Shown here: positions 1 to 11,759 of the stretch, in pieces
How positions within the stretch are numbered: position 1 is the stretch's first letter
Layout of the letters: every line of letters starts with the position of its first letter
NCBI GenBank assembly: GCA_036346355.1
Contig: CM070569.1
Span: 46,478,276-46,542,275 of the forward strand
Direction of reading: 5' to 3'
Length of the DNA stretch: 64,000 nt
Source of the DNA: Rhipidocladum racemiflorum
Taxonomy: Eukaryota > Streptophyta > Magnoliopsida > Poales > Poaceae
Notes under the pieces: model-generated
What the model saw: only the letters and a program-made list of their open reading frames with translations
Databases searched by the model: none
Told to the model about the DNA's origin: nothing
Position numbers and translations under genes: made by a program

Positions 1-3000
1 GGCATATCGGCGGCGATGATCTTGAGGCAGGATGACGTTAAGGCCGGCGCTTTTTCGCGCCGCTTCAAGCAGGAGAAGGCCGGTGCTTTCGCGAGTCACT
101 TCTTGGAAATACTACTCCTGGCATGCAATGCAGCGGCGGCACAATCATCACCACCCAGAAACATTAGCAGCTGGGTCGGTACGTTAGGGTGACACTATTG
201 AGTTGCTTGCACCAATCAGTTCACCCAAAAGCTTAAGCTGATGAGGAAAGACATGCAATTTACTTATACTTCAACAGACACAACTCTCAGAGAGACTGCA
301 TGTATGCGTAGAACTAGTTACGATAAGGTTATATTTTCTCTTGCTCTATTATATAAGAACTATATGTACATATTTAAAGGGTATATAAAAAACAAGGAGT
401 TGGAGAAAAACTCCGAGTTAGAATTAATAGAAAATAAATTCGTATCATGTTTCAACTCAATAATCTCTACCTTAGACGAATTTCTCTTGAAGCCAAAATA
501 AAACGCGAATATCCTTGAAACAGATCATCATAAGCATTTTGTGTATAGAAAGTCTGAAGGACTAACATCAACAATTAAGACTAGAACGGTCTTATCTAAA
601 CGCTTCTCACAAAGCAAAATTGAGTAAACCACAAATAGATCCAAACACACAGCTATGATAAAGCAGATGAAGAAATCTTGGTCTTCAACAATTCATAATC
701 TCATCGAAGCCATGTCTGTGCAACTAACCTCCTGAAACAAATGCTCAATCATCAAAACGATATAAGCCAAAGCATCACCTGTGGCGCTGGATAGAAAACG
801 AAGATCTTATATCATAGAATCTGATATGCTCCAACTAGAACACAAAACTCGGAAAAAAAAAGTCCATTAGAGAACAATTTGCATGTGCGGCTATCACATA
901 CATAAAACTGCTGACTTCAAAGGTAGTTAAATTCTATAGCATATTTGAAACCGCTTATATAAAAGTATCAGGATAAAAGGAATTCTCAAGCCATCAATAG
1001 AGTATAAACTACGATAGGCCGCTCATCTAATATCGAGTTGCATGTGATAACTAACAAATGTTGTAGTATCAATGTAAGTGATAACTAACAAATATTGTAG
1101 TATCAATGTAAAAACAAACTCATTATACTTCAATCCTTTACCTCAAATTGAAATTAAAGCAAACCTTCACTTTCAAATAGCAAAACTCTGGAGAGTACAA
1201 TGCTAGCTACCAGGGTGTCATTAAGATTCTTAGGAATTAATGTTGCTAAAGTCTCCATAATAATCGTGCAAGCGATTCAAAATTGTAACATATGTAAAGG
1301 GTGAACAAAACACCAAATTCAAGTGTTCCCACAACTGACATTGATTTTTTTCTCCTACTGAATGCCGCCAGATGACATGCCATGTGTGCCGTGTGCTGGC
1401 CGCTCTCAAGAGTCACCTCACCTTGGGGACAATGGATAGGGTTTATAACCTAGAGCTCTGTACCATTTGTTGTAAATAATGTACAGACAAATAAGAACGA
1501 AAGACAAATTTTACGTGAAAAACTCTTCCGGAAAAACCAAGAACGCACAAAAATAAATATTACTCTGTGAGGAGATGTTTATAATGAAACTCTCTTTTCT
1601 CTTACTCTATCATATGATCTACGTTTATATATTTAAAAGGTTATAAAACACTTCGTATAAAAGTTTTTTTTTGTAAACAGACAAGCTGTGAATATATTAG
1701 ATAGAGAGTAAAATTACAAGTTTATAGAAAAGAAAGAGTCTTGTGTAGGAGTCTGTACAAGAGAGCTGGGGTTGAAGTAGTACAGGGGGAGAAGAGAAGA
1801 GAAGAGAGAGAAGTAGGCTAATAGGAATTCCGATGGATCAGTTTTTGAGGCCGAAAGCCCCGGCGACGATTCAATTTGCAGCCTCATCTCTAATGGACTA
1901 GAGGATTTTTTTCGTTTGGTTCGCTTAAGTTTCGGAAAACTCTGTTGTTTCGCTCTTTTCATCATTACCAGCATGTTAGCACAATCAGAGAGCGAACCCC
2001 TTTTCGAAGATGAAAATGATAGTTGACCCGTTACAAGTTCCAGTGTTCAAAGCTTGGTGTTGGTTCTCATGTTCAGGTAGGAGGGATGGTAATCGTACTT
2101 CGTATAAAAGTAAAACTCTAAGTTAGAATGTAAAATGAATCCGTATCGATCACACCCAGGAAACAAGACGCATGCGCTTGGGAACGTGAGTATGCGATGT
2201 GCATGTCTAACATGATGGTGTGCATATGCTTGAACTTTTCTACTTTTTAGATTTTTACCCTCTACCTTTTGCCCCTGGTGGGACTGTGGGAGCCAAGTCA
2301 CTCATGGGGTTTTCTTTTTTGGCTGTTTTTGTCTCCGTCTGTTCGTTTGCTCCTGCTTACAAGTGACGTGATTCTTTCATTCCTGGAACAATTAAATTTT
2401 TTGAATTGAAACAGCATGAATTTGTGAGTGAGTTTTATTTGGTCAGTTATTTACATCCTGGGACTTGTGTGAGCTTGTGGAGTGCACACATTTGTTTACT
2501 AAGGATACTTTATTATTTCATTGCAGTGCCTAGCAGTTCAGTAGTGATTCAAGTCAGATAAATCCGGCACATTGCAGAGATATTTTCTGCCAAATATGCA
2601 TGCCTAACGGAATAGATAAATGTGCATGCCATGAACATGATGAGAATTAGCATGAATTCTGACTACTAGGAGACAGAGTTACTTGTTACTGTACTACCCG
2701 GGACATCGCAAGCGCAACAAATGTGACAGTACTTACTAGCTCTTCGCACAGTAAATATGTCATGATACAACACTGGAAGCTAAATGGGAAAAAGAGAGAG
2801 TGAAAGTTGGATTGGCCCGAAAAATGCAGCAGCATCTCTGAAGCATTCATGGAATAGTGACAGCCTTTTACTTCGATTCTTTTCCTCCTCTGTTTGTACT
2901 TTACCTGCTGGTTACATTTCATCTTCCCTGCTACATACGTACCGGCAGCTAACCTTGCTGCAACAAATATTTGTACATACTACATAGCCTGATCCAGAAA

Positions 3001-3712
3001 CTAATCTGAAGTTCTGAATGGCAAAGGGAATGATGGATGGTGACAAAAATTCAGAGACAGCCTTTTGGCCTAAATACATGTGGTGAAGGCTGGGAGTTGA
3101 ATTATGCTTAAATTTACCTCTCTAGTCTGCCCTTTTTGTTTCTTCCCTCTCCTTATGCCACTAGCTGGTAACAACATTTGCTAAGCTTGCATTCTCATTC
3201 ATACACATATCTGTGCATGCACACCATAATCCAATCAAATTAATTACCAGTGCATGGTTGGAAGCAGCGTGAGTGTGACTATGGGGCCTCTGGCACACCT
3301 GCACCGTGACCCGATCGAATGCATGCATGGTTGCATGACAATTCACCCATGATAAAATCTCTACCATTGTCATCATGCATGCACGGCTAGAGATCAGCAT
3401 GAGCATCCATGCATGCGATTGTAAGCTGGTTTCTCTAGGCCCTCTCACTCGCCGGCCTAGCCACAGCGGTTTATAACCAGAAAGGCGAGGCCGAAATGGC
3501 AGGCAAGGTCCAAATGGGGCATGAAACCATTGGAAGTACTGAGATGAAAAATATTCCTATTTTTGTGGCAATTTGACCTGTAGCTCGCAGCTCCAACCCT
3601 ACCGTTCAGTACTACTCAACACAGATGTTACATGTCTCCAACCACCTTACTCTCTCTCTCTCTCTCTCTCTCTCTCAGAGGGAGTGTGTGTGTGTCAGAT
3701 AGAGAGAGATCG
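1..3712. repeat. Tandem duplication copy A of the BES1-like upstream region
   Basis: This stretch is a diverged direct repeat of 3713-6277. Matching blocks include 1-180 with 3747-3925, about 1130-1680 with 4085-4640, about 2080-3450 with 4745-6060, and the TC microsatellite block at 3640-3712 with 6180-6277. Copy A carries extra DNA that copy B lacks, mainly about 300-1130 and 1680-2080. I see no gene in it; the short ORFs are not conserved between the two copies. The left end of the unit may lie outside the window. Confidence 0.85.
3651..3676. repeat. TC microsatellite, copy A
   Basis: Uninterrupted TC dinucleotides, followed by a short GT run. The same arrangement, longer, occurs in copy B at 6191-6241. 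Confidence 0.95.
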
Positions 3713-6187
3713 ACCATTTGCATCAGTTTTTCGTCTCTATGTGTCCGGCACATCGGCGGCGATGATCTCGAGGCAGGATGACGTCACGGCCGGCGCTTTT
3801 TCGCGCCACTTCAGGCAGGAGAAAGCCGGTGCTTTCGCGAGTTACTTCTGGGAAATCCTACTCCTCCTGCCATGCAATGCAGCGGCGGCACAATCATCAC
3901 CAGTCACCACCTAGAAACATTAGCAGATGGTTCAGTACGTCAGGGTGACAACTCTCAGATAGACTGCTCTTACGCTGCAGTATCTACACAAAAAATAAAC
4001 TCCTTAGGGGGTGCTTGGATTAGGGGTATCATTAGAATGTTTTAGGATTTAGTTCAAATTTGAACTAAATCCCAAAACCTCCCAAGTACAATTCGATCCT
4101 TTATTTCAAACTGAAACTAAAGTAAATCTTCACTTTCAAACAGTAGAACTTCGGAGAGTACAATGCTAACTGCGGGAGTGTCATAAAAAATTCTTACCAA
4201 TTGATGTTGCCAAAGTTTCTGTAACGGTCGTGTAAGCGATCCAAAATCGTAACATATCTAAACGGTGAACAAAACACCAAATTCAATTGTTTCCACAACA
4301 GACTTTGAGTTTTTTTTCTCCTACTGGATGCCGCCAGATGATGTGTCGGTGTGTGCCGCGTGATGGCCGCCCTCGAGAGTCGCCTCCTCCGAGAGACAAT
4401 GGCTAGGGTTTAGAATATGGAACTCTACAATTTGTTGCAAATAATGCATATAAAAATATGAACAAGATACAAATTTTATATGGAAAACCTTTCGAAAAAA
4501 ACCCCCCACAAATGCACAAAAATAAATATCACTATATAAGAAGATGTTTATAATGAGACTCTATTTTCTCTTGCTTTATTGTATGAACTACATGCATATA
4601 TTTAAAGAGAGGTGCTTCGATGTTTTTTTTAAGTTACACAAATATTAAAGTATGAATGAAGGCTAGATGGTGATTACTTACCTTTCACTTGTTTCAAAAT
4701 TTATACAACTTATATTGAGAGGGAAAATATAGAAGCACTCCTCTATAATACATTTCGTATAAAAGTAGAACCCTTAGATAGAATAGAAAACAAAGCATGC
4801 GCTTGGGAACGTGAGTATGCGATGTGCATATCTGACACGATGGTGTGAATAAGCCTGAACTTTTCTAACTTTTTAGATTTTTACACCTTACCTTTTGCAC
4901 CTGGTGGGAGCAAGTTACTCGTGCTTTTTTTCTTTCTTTCTGTTTTTGTCTCCGTCTGTTCGTTTGCTCCTGCTTACAAGTGACGTGATTCGATCTTTCA
5001 TTTGTGGAGCAAATTAAAAGTTTGAATTGAAACAGCATGAATTTATAAGTGAGTTTTATTTGGTCAGTTAGTTACATCCTGGGACCTGTGTGAGCATGTG
5101 GAGTGCACACATTTGTTTAGTAAGGAGACTATTATTTCATTGCAGTGCCTAGCTAGCAGTTCGGTAGTGATTCAAATCAGATAAATCCGGGGCATTGCAG
5201 AGATATTTTCTGCCAATTGGCAATAGGATAAATACATTTACTGTTTTCAGCAGGGCTTGGGAATAGATAAATGTGCATGCCATGAACATGATGAGAATTA
5301 GCATGAATTCTGACTACTAGGAGGCAAATTAAGCTACTTGTTACTGTACTTCGCGGAACATCGCAAGTAGAGCAAATGTGACAGTACTCACTAGCTCTTC
5401 ATACAGTAAATATGTCATGATACAACACTGGAAGCTAAATGGGAAAAAAAAGTGAAAGTTGGATTTGACCCGAAAAATGCAGCAGCATCTCTGAAGCATG
5501 GAATAGTGACATCCTTTTTCTTCGATTCTTTCTCTCCTCTGTTTGCACTCTACTTGCTGGTTAAATTTCATCTTCCCTACTACGTATCCAACATACTACA
5601 TAGCCTGATCCATAAACTAATCTGAAATTCTGAATGGCAAAGGGAATGGAATGGTGAGAAAAATTCAGAGACAGCCTTTTGGCCTAAATTAATACATGTT
5701 GTGAAGGCTGCGAGTTGAATTATGCTTAAAGTTACTTCTCTAGTCTGCCCTGTTTGTTTCTTCCATCTCCTTATCCCACTAGCTAGTAACAACACATTTG
5801 CTAATCTTGCATGCTCATTCATACACATGTATATATGCGCATGCACACCATAGTCCAATCAAATTACATGGGCCTCTGGCACACCTGAACCGTGACCCGA
5901 ATGCATGTATGCATGAGAATTCTCAATTCTGGGATTCTAGCTAGTGCACCGATCTCATGAGTCATGCATCAAAATCGAGCTGTTCCTACTTCCTTTTGAC
6001 CATCCAACTAATCACCCATGATAAAATCTCTACCATTGTCATCATGCATGCACGGCTAGAGATCAGAATCAACAAGTACAAACCCATATACGAACTGCCA
6101 AGTAAAGGAAACGGAAAAGAAAATCAACAACCAATTTGGTTATGTGATCTAGCTAGCTACGTTTCGGCGCTGCATGCACACTTGCCT

Positions 6188-6236
<49 letters not shown>

Positions 6237-6277
6237 TGTGTCTCAGAGGGAGTGTGCGTGTCAGATAGAGAGAGAAG
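3713..6277. repeat. Tandem duplication copy B, directly upstream of the BES1-like gene
   Basis: This is the second copy of the unit described for 1-3712, about 2.56 kb long because it lacks blocks present in copy A. It ends about 95 bp before the BES1-like start codon, so it is the copy linked to the gene's core promoter. The junction between copies lies just after the TC/GT microsatellite and its following AGATAGAGAGAGA. No coding region is conserved between the copies, so it is read as non-coding upstream DNA. Confidence 0.82.
6191..6241. repeat. TC/TG compound microsatellite in the BES1-like promoter
   Basis: A run of TC followed directly by a run of TG, about 75-125 bp upstream of the TATA box of the BES1-like gene. 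Pyrimidine-rich tracts are common in plant core promoters, and this one is likely to vary in length between individuals. Confidence 0.95.
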
Positions 6278-6314
6278 CATAGATAAAGACCATACACACA
6301 AGGTATATGCTTCC

Positions 6315-6322
6315 TATAAATA
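6315..6322 (+). promoter_or_regulatory. TATA box of the BES1-like gene
   Basis: TATAAATA, 57 bp upstream of the chosen start codon at 6372. Transcription would be expected to start about 30 bp downstream, near 6345. That places the in-frame ATG at 6339 before the transcript and makes the ATG at 6372 the first usable start. Confidence 0.7.
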
Positions 6323-6371
6323 GGAGAACATCAGGTGAATGAACGAGCTAGCTAGCTGCTGCGCGCAAGTA

Positions 6372-7612
6372 ATGGAAGGTGTGATGCCAATGAAGGTAGT
6401 AGCTGGGAAGGAGGAGGGTGAGGCGGCGGCAGAGGTGGAGGTGGTGGCCGGGAGGAGGGGGTGCATCCGCTCCACGCGGGGCCCGTGGACGGTGCGGCGG
6501 AGGGACCGCGGCGGCGGGGTGACGACGTCGCTGAGGCACCCGACGCCCCGGGAGCGGGAGAACAACCGGCAGCGCGAGCGACGGCGGCGGCAGGTGGCCA
6601 GCAGGATCTACGCCGGCCTGCGCGCCCAAGCCGGGTACACGCTGCCGAAGCACGCCGACCAGAACGACGTGCTCCGGGCGCTCTGCGAGGAGGCCGGCTA
6701 CCACGTCGACCACCACGGCAACGTCACGCGCCGCGGCGAGGTCAATTCTTATTAGCTTCGACGTGCATGCTTCTTTGTTGCGCATGCATATATTTGATTC
6801 TCTCTTTTTGGTTGGGTCACATTTTTTTCCCCTGTCTCTTTCTGTTGAAACAAAGAAATGCATTTGTGGTAATTGTTTAATTTGGCACAATGCGGTGCTG
6901 AATTTGGTTACGTAATGTTTTTGATAGATCAACCTACTCACTGAATGTGTGTTTACTCGTAGTTAGCTCCAAATAATATTTGAAATAGGGAGTGTATAGG
7001 CATCTTCCGGATATTTTTGGTTTAAATAATTTTTAAATTTTGGACCGTAGGCTCATTAAACCGGATTTCCGTGAAAAAGCATGCCAAGAAAAAAATGGAA
7101 GTTCTGTTCTGGACTTTTTCAGGTACTGTGTGCAGAACAATGTGCTTGTCCATTGCATGCCAACTGATTCGCATTGAGTTAACAAACGAAAATCAAATGC
7201 TGGTAGTTACAGAAAAAGCATCACAAGGAATCGTAAGAAGATGTTTTTAACACAAGGAGTTTTTTTTTTTTTTTTTTTTTGAAAAATGGAACAATAGACT
7301 GCTGACAAAATTTTCTTGAAACCTTGTAGAACTGTCATGCCTTATTGCAACCTGCTAGCGGCCGTTGAATTCAGAAACCTCCTACAGGTTTTTCTGAGAT
7401 ACAATGAAGTTTTTTTTTGTTAACACAGCTGCTCTGCTCTTCTCGTTAAATTGCAGCGTTCAGCCGCCGCCGCCGCCGCCGGGCCAAGCGGCAGCTCCGA
7501 TCATCTGCAGCTGTCCTCCTACAACAGAGCAGCAGAGGCAGTGGCTATCCAGCAGCAGGAGCAGGAGCACAAGATCTCGCTCGAGCTCACCCTTTCATTC
7601 ACCTACATGTAG
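6372..7612 (+). CDS. Short BES1/BZR1-family transcription factor (two exons)
   Basis: BES1/BZR1 proteins are plant-specific nuclear factors that bind E-box and BRRE promoter sites in the brassinosteroid response. Exon 1 (6372-6740) encodes residues 1-123. It has an acidic start, an Arg-rich stretch, and the family's basic helix-loop-helix-like DNA-binding domain at about residues 57-123 (RERENN, then a run of Arg, GLRAQ, LPKH, and an EAGY block). The donor is GAG/GTCAAT; the acceptor TTGCAG is at 7451-7456, giving a 716-bp intron. Exon 2 (7457-7612) reads on in phase 0: a six-Ala run, a Gln/Glu-rich stretch, and LELTL at residues 165-169, an EAR-type repression motif like that near the end of BZR1. 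The predicted length is 174 aa, against roughly 300 or more for canonical members. The Ser-rich BIN2 phosphorylation region, 14-3-3 site and PEST region are not seen. The start was chosen from the TATA position. The intron is inferred; the donor is weak at +3. Confidence 0.82.
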
Positions 7613-8055
7613 TTAGATTATCTTCTGCCTTGATTAATTACTAGCTAGGTGCAATTACATAGCAGATATAGTAGTACTGACCAGTTAGCTCACTAGAGTT
7701 GTGAAAGAGGATGGTCTCAAAAAAAAAATGTTGCCAGAGAAGATTGGAAGTTGGAGATCATGTCAGCATCTCCCTAATCAATGCCATGACAATTCGGGCT
7801 CCATTTTAAAATTCTTCTCACTGGAATGTGTTGAGGAATAGCAGGGAAGTGAAACTGAACTGGGTAGAGTGAGCAGAACAGTTATGCCACATCAGCAGAA
7901 CACACACACACACACACAGGGACAATCAGATGAGCAGAAATGCAGAGCTGCATGTGAACGAAGAAAATGCTCTTTATTGAACATCTAATCTATCTAGTAG
8001 TACATTTGGATCAGAAGAAGAAGAAAAGAAAAGGCATCACACAATGACATGCAAA
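7613..8055. other. 3' flank of the BES1-like gene, no gene seen
   Basis: Probable 3' UTR and spacer. It includes a CA microsatellite at about 7901-7918. I see no conserved coding potential. Confidence 0.6.
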
Positions 8056-8370
8056 TTAACCTACGAGGGCAAAAGAAGTTGAGAGCGGATCGATTAGCTC
8101 AGGCTTGGCGTCGCGGCGCAGTCCGACGCCCTCGTTGACGCCGGAGACGAGCTCGGCCTCGAAGTTGCCAGAGGACATGGACGGCAGCCGCTCCGCTCGT
8201 ACACCCTGGATCCGAGGTGCTGCAGCTTCTTCTGCTGCGTCTTGACGGTCTTGCTGATGATCTTGTAGTCCCACCGCTGCTGCACGTACACGGCGACTGC
8301 GCGGCGGCGAGCGGGATCGCCACGTTGCTGATGATCTTGTAATGGAATGCATATTTTAATACCGAACAGT
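8056..8370 (-). pseudogene. Fragment of an unidentified gene, frame broken twice
   Basis: Three minus-strand frames each give a protein-like piece: one with a hydrophobic stretch (ISNVAIPLAAA), one with a basic stretch (WDYKIISKTVKTQQKKLQHL), and one with an acidic tail (MSSGNFEAEL...PELIDP) that ends in a stop near 8056. Joined by two frame changes they would look like the C-terminus of a small single-span membrane protein. The word YKIIS occurs twice, about 65 bp apart, matching a DNA repeat TGATGATCTTGTA. I do not recognise the family. It is either a pseudogene or a partial capture next to the hAT fragment. Sequence errors could also explain the frame changes. Confidence 0.35.
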
Positions 8371-8487
8371 TCATCGCATATATTTGAAATTTACCAATAA
8401 TACAATAAATATAGTTAAAATAAAGTCTTACATGAAAAAAAGATTACAAAATATGTAATGAAAATTAGAATTGTACTTTACGCATTT

Positions 8488-8748
8488 TCATTGCTTGATT
8501 ACATCGCTTTCACTAATCTTTACGAAAACATTTCGCTCAATAAATATGACTAAACAATCATTTAAAAATTGATTGTTCATGCTATTTTTTAACTTGTTCT
8601 TCGCAAGATTCATAGCAGAAAATACTCTTTCAACACTTGCGGTCGCCATCGGTAGGAGCAATACCAATGTGATTGTCACAAGAAATTGGGACTGCCTAGG
8701 CATAAGGTACATGTTTTCCTCTATGCATTGTTTTTTTTCTTGTGACAA
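8488..8748 (-). pseudogene. hAT transposase C-terminal dimerisation domain fragment
   Basis: The 86-aa reading frame contains LLPMATASVERVFSAMNLAK at about residues 30-50, followed by a Lys-rich helix and a Leu/Ile-rich segment. This is the signature of the hAT transposase C-terminal dimerisation domain, in which the conserved motif is centred on the ATASVER-FSA stretch. The rest of the transposase (zinc finger, RNase H-like catalytic core) is absent upstream on this strand, so it is a dead remnant. The general area 8350-8880 is probably the 3' end of an old autonomous element; I could not define its ends. Confidence 0.75.
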
Positions 8749-8879
8749 TACTGTAAGTACTCATGTACTGGACCAAGAATATTGCTGTTGAAGTGACTGA
8801 ATAAAGGTTTGGTCCAAAAATACTGTATGTAAGGCTACCTGTGAGTTGTAAGGAAACTATTTTCATTGCAGCTGCCAAC

Positions 8880-10377
8880 GACCGTGTAATGTAAGATGAA
8901 TCCCTTCAAGAAGAATAAAGCATCTGATAAAAAAGGGAATGATTTGTGATCGAAAGTCCGATTTTTTCGGACTTGCTATAATATTTTTTTCTACTCGTGA
9001 AACATTTTTTTTACGTGTGAAATATTTTCATTCGATAACATTATAAATGTGCACGCAGAAAAAAAAAATGTTGCAGGCAATGAAAAAAAATATTACACGA
9101 GCGTCCGAAGAAATGTGCTGGATCGGACGTTCGGCTACTAGTAACGTCTAAGAACAGTAACATGACACATAATTTTAAGACTTCAATTTTCATCCATCAC
9201 AAGATTATGTACATGATAGAAATGATCTTAAAAATGGATCTAGTACAAAGCATCCACCGAGCAAAAACGGCTGTACTTCGACGGGTGCTGTAGTTTTAAG
9301 TGTGGAGAACATATACAATGTGAGATATATAGATATCATTCACATGCAGTTGAAGAAATCTTGTACGTGATGCATTTGGCTCAGTTGGTTTGAGATAGAT
9401 ATCAATCATACTCTTCCCGTAATCAATCAGAACCGTGGGTAAAATGCTTCTCTGTGTATAGTACTATCAATAAACTTTCGTAAATCTGGTCAGATTATAT
9501 GTTAACTTCCTCCAGTTCACGAGGAACTCCTCCACTCGTTGGCCTGAAAACAAAAAGGTCAACGACACTCATCACAGAAACACACAGGGGAAAAAATTAA
9601 GTCATGTAAATTTTTGCAGAGATGGGCATTAACTATTAATATAAAATCAAAACATCACTATAAATCCAATCAAAAAACAAAACACTGTTAAGCCAAGGCA
9701 GCGTCACATACGTACCAGTTACAAAAACTACAAAGAAATAGGGTCAAATGCATAGATAAACAAGCTTGTGCTCACAATTTCGACAAGAGAAGCCTTCAGA
9801 ACAATTTTAGCATCAGTGGGCATTGGAAACACCACTCAACACAGTATGATTGAAATATATAACAGTTGTATGAAGGCAATAGGGATTTCTTTGTCATCAT
9901 GATCGTGACATGGCTAAATGTACTAGAAAACACAGTGTTCGTATGTAGGGAAAACAATTAAACAACATCTGCGTACAATCTTTACAATATTACATTCAAT
10001 TTCTTCATTTAAACACAGTTCATCTTGTTATAATTTTAATACCACTGCCATAATTGTTTCCACCTACGCCTGTGCTCCTTTCTACAAGATAACTAGGCAA
10101 TTATATGATTACATAGCTTGTTTTCAAGCTTGGTGTATTCCTTGAAACAGATCAGCATTCTATACTTGAATTTGAAAACCCATTGTATAGATAAGAGCTT
10201 TCAACAATTTTAAACTTTGTTCATTGAAAATAATAATAACCAAGGACATCCTTGAGCAATTAAACTGCTGACTGCATACTTACAATCCAGTCAATATCTT
10301 AATTGTATCATAGAAGCCACGTTAGCCTAAAATCATGCTTCAATGTGAAATTGCAAAACGAACACTAGTTCATAGGA
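8880..10377. other. AT-rich intergenic DNA, no gene seen
   Basis: No long ORF and no recognisable domain on either strand. At about 8948-9140 a short palindrome (GTCCGA/TCGGAC) and a later inverted copy suggest an old MITE, but its ends cannot be set. Confidence 0.5.
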
Positions 10378-10385
10378 CTTGCATC

Positions 10386-10809
10386 CATGGTTCAAATATC
10401 ATCGAAAATCGGCCAAAATCGTGATTATCGACCTTATCGAGCCGGCACAATATTATGTACCGGTTGGCAAACCGATTAAATTAAAAAAAATCAAAAAAAT
10501 TCAAAATAAAATTTACTTTTGCTCGATATACCTCGATAGTCGCTCGATAATTGCGATATTTGCGTCGGCCAACGAGGAAGTTCGTTTGGTCGGCTGATTT
10601 TCGAGTCAAATATCGCGATTATCTAGTCAAATATGGCAATTATCAAGCCATATCAAGCAATTATCGAGGAAATATCGCGATTATCGTTTTTTTTTAAAAA
10701 GTTTGAATTCGAAACTCTTCGATTTTTGGCGCTTTTCGAGTGTTTTTTGACGAAAATCATTACCGAGCTAGGGGTGATTTCCGAGCCGATTTCGGTAATG
10801 TGAACCCTG
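10386..10809. mobile_element. Non-autonomous hAT-like element (CAGGGTTCA family), copy 1
   Basis: The ends are CATGGTTCA on the left and TGAACCCTG on the right, which form a 9-bp terminal inverted repeat with one mismatch. The 8-bp flanks are identical (CTTGCATC at 10378-10385 and 10810-10817), as expected for a hAT target duplication. The interior is AT-rich with many CGATTATCG-like words and no transposase. Related copies lie at 11092-11465 and 61083-61389. Confidence 0.85.
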
Positions 10810-10817
10810 CTTGCATC

Positions 10818-11091
10818 CATTAGTTTAATACAGAATTAGTGCTTCGGATTCGACATCAACTCATAAACGAATCCAACTACCTTAACCATGCTCCTGCTGA
10901 TCAAGAGAAGACCAAGTCCTGTTTACCAGATCCTGTCGTCGGAGACCCTGATCTCGTTTGCGGCTCGGGGAGGACGCGGCGTGCGGCAACACCGGACGGA
11001 GGTGGTGTGGGAGGACGCGGCATGCGGCGGCGGCGGGAAGAGGGGAAGGAGGGGGAAGGAGGGGGTGAGGGAGGGGAGGAGGAGTCTGAGG
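10818..11091. other. Spacer between two hAT-like elements, GGA-rich
   Basis: Contains a purine-rich, GC-rich stretch (about 10960-11090) made of GGAGG/GGCGG words. It is read as non-coding; the open frames result from base composition. Confidence 0.5.
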
Positions 11092-11465
11092 CAGGGTTCA
11101 TCTTATCGCTAAAAATGATGCGAAATCACGATTATCGATTTTATCAGTGGGGTAAGGTATTAAAAATCGGTTAAATTCAATAAATTTAAAAATTCAAAAA
11201 AAATTGTACGTTGTAAATATCAAGATAATTGGTGAAAATCGAGCGAAAAATCGGCTCTGAGAAACATTCAATTGGACGGTCAAAATATCATGATTATCGG
11301 TGAAAATCGGTCAAAAATCGCGATTATCGGTAGATTTTTTATTTTTTTAAATTTTTTTCTCCAAAAATTTGGATTTCGAAACCATACGGTTTTTGACGAT
11401 TTTCGGAGAAAATCGATACCGGGCTAGGATCGATTTTCTAGTTGATTTTGGTAAAGTGAACCCTA
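11092..11465. mobile_element. Non-autonomous hAT-like element, copy 2 (no target duplication seen)
   Basis: It starts with CAGGGTTCA and ends with TGAACCCTA, and the interior shares the CGATTATCG/AAAATCG words of copy 1. The 8-bp flanks (GTCTGAGG and ATATAAGG) do not match, so either the target duplication has decayed or the element is a recombinant of two copies. There is no coding capacity. Confidence 0.7.
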
Positions 11466-11759
11466 ATATAAGGTATATTTTTATATCTGGTATGAGGTGT
11501 GTAAATTTTTTTTAACTCTAGGGGTAGTTATGGAAGTTTAATCCATAAAAACCATGAAAAACTATCTCAAGCTGGTTTTTAGTTTTTTTTTCTTTCGAAA
11601 ATAATGGCAGGAGCTCTGCCGATTCATTAAAAGGAGAAAAGGGTGCCTTACAGACGGTCCCCAGGACCAAACGGAAGAAAAGAAACCCCAGTCAAAAGGA
11701 ACACAAAAGCACTCCTGGAAGAGGCCCTAACAACAGAAAAAACGAAAAAACTCTGAACG

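Noticed and set aside
1714..1974. Minus-strand ORF of 86 codons in copy A
   Set aside because: It lies in DNA absent from copy B and has no recognisable domain.
6339..6371. Upstream in-frame ATG at 6339 as the start of the BES1-like protein
   Set aside because: It lies only 17 bp downstream of the TATA box, so it is probably ahead of the transcription start.
6348..6941. Long minus-strand ORF (197 codons) over the BES1-like exon 1
   Set aside because: It is the antisense shadow of a GC-rich exon. Its Pro/Arg/His-rich translation has no domain, while the + strand has the BES1/BZR1 motifs and compatible splice sites.
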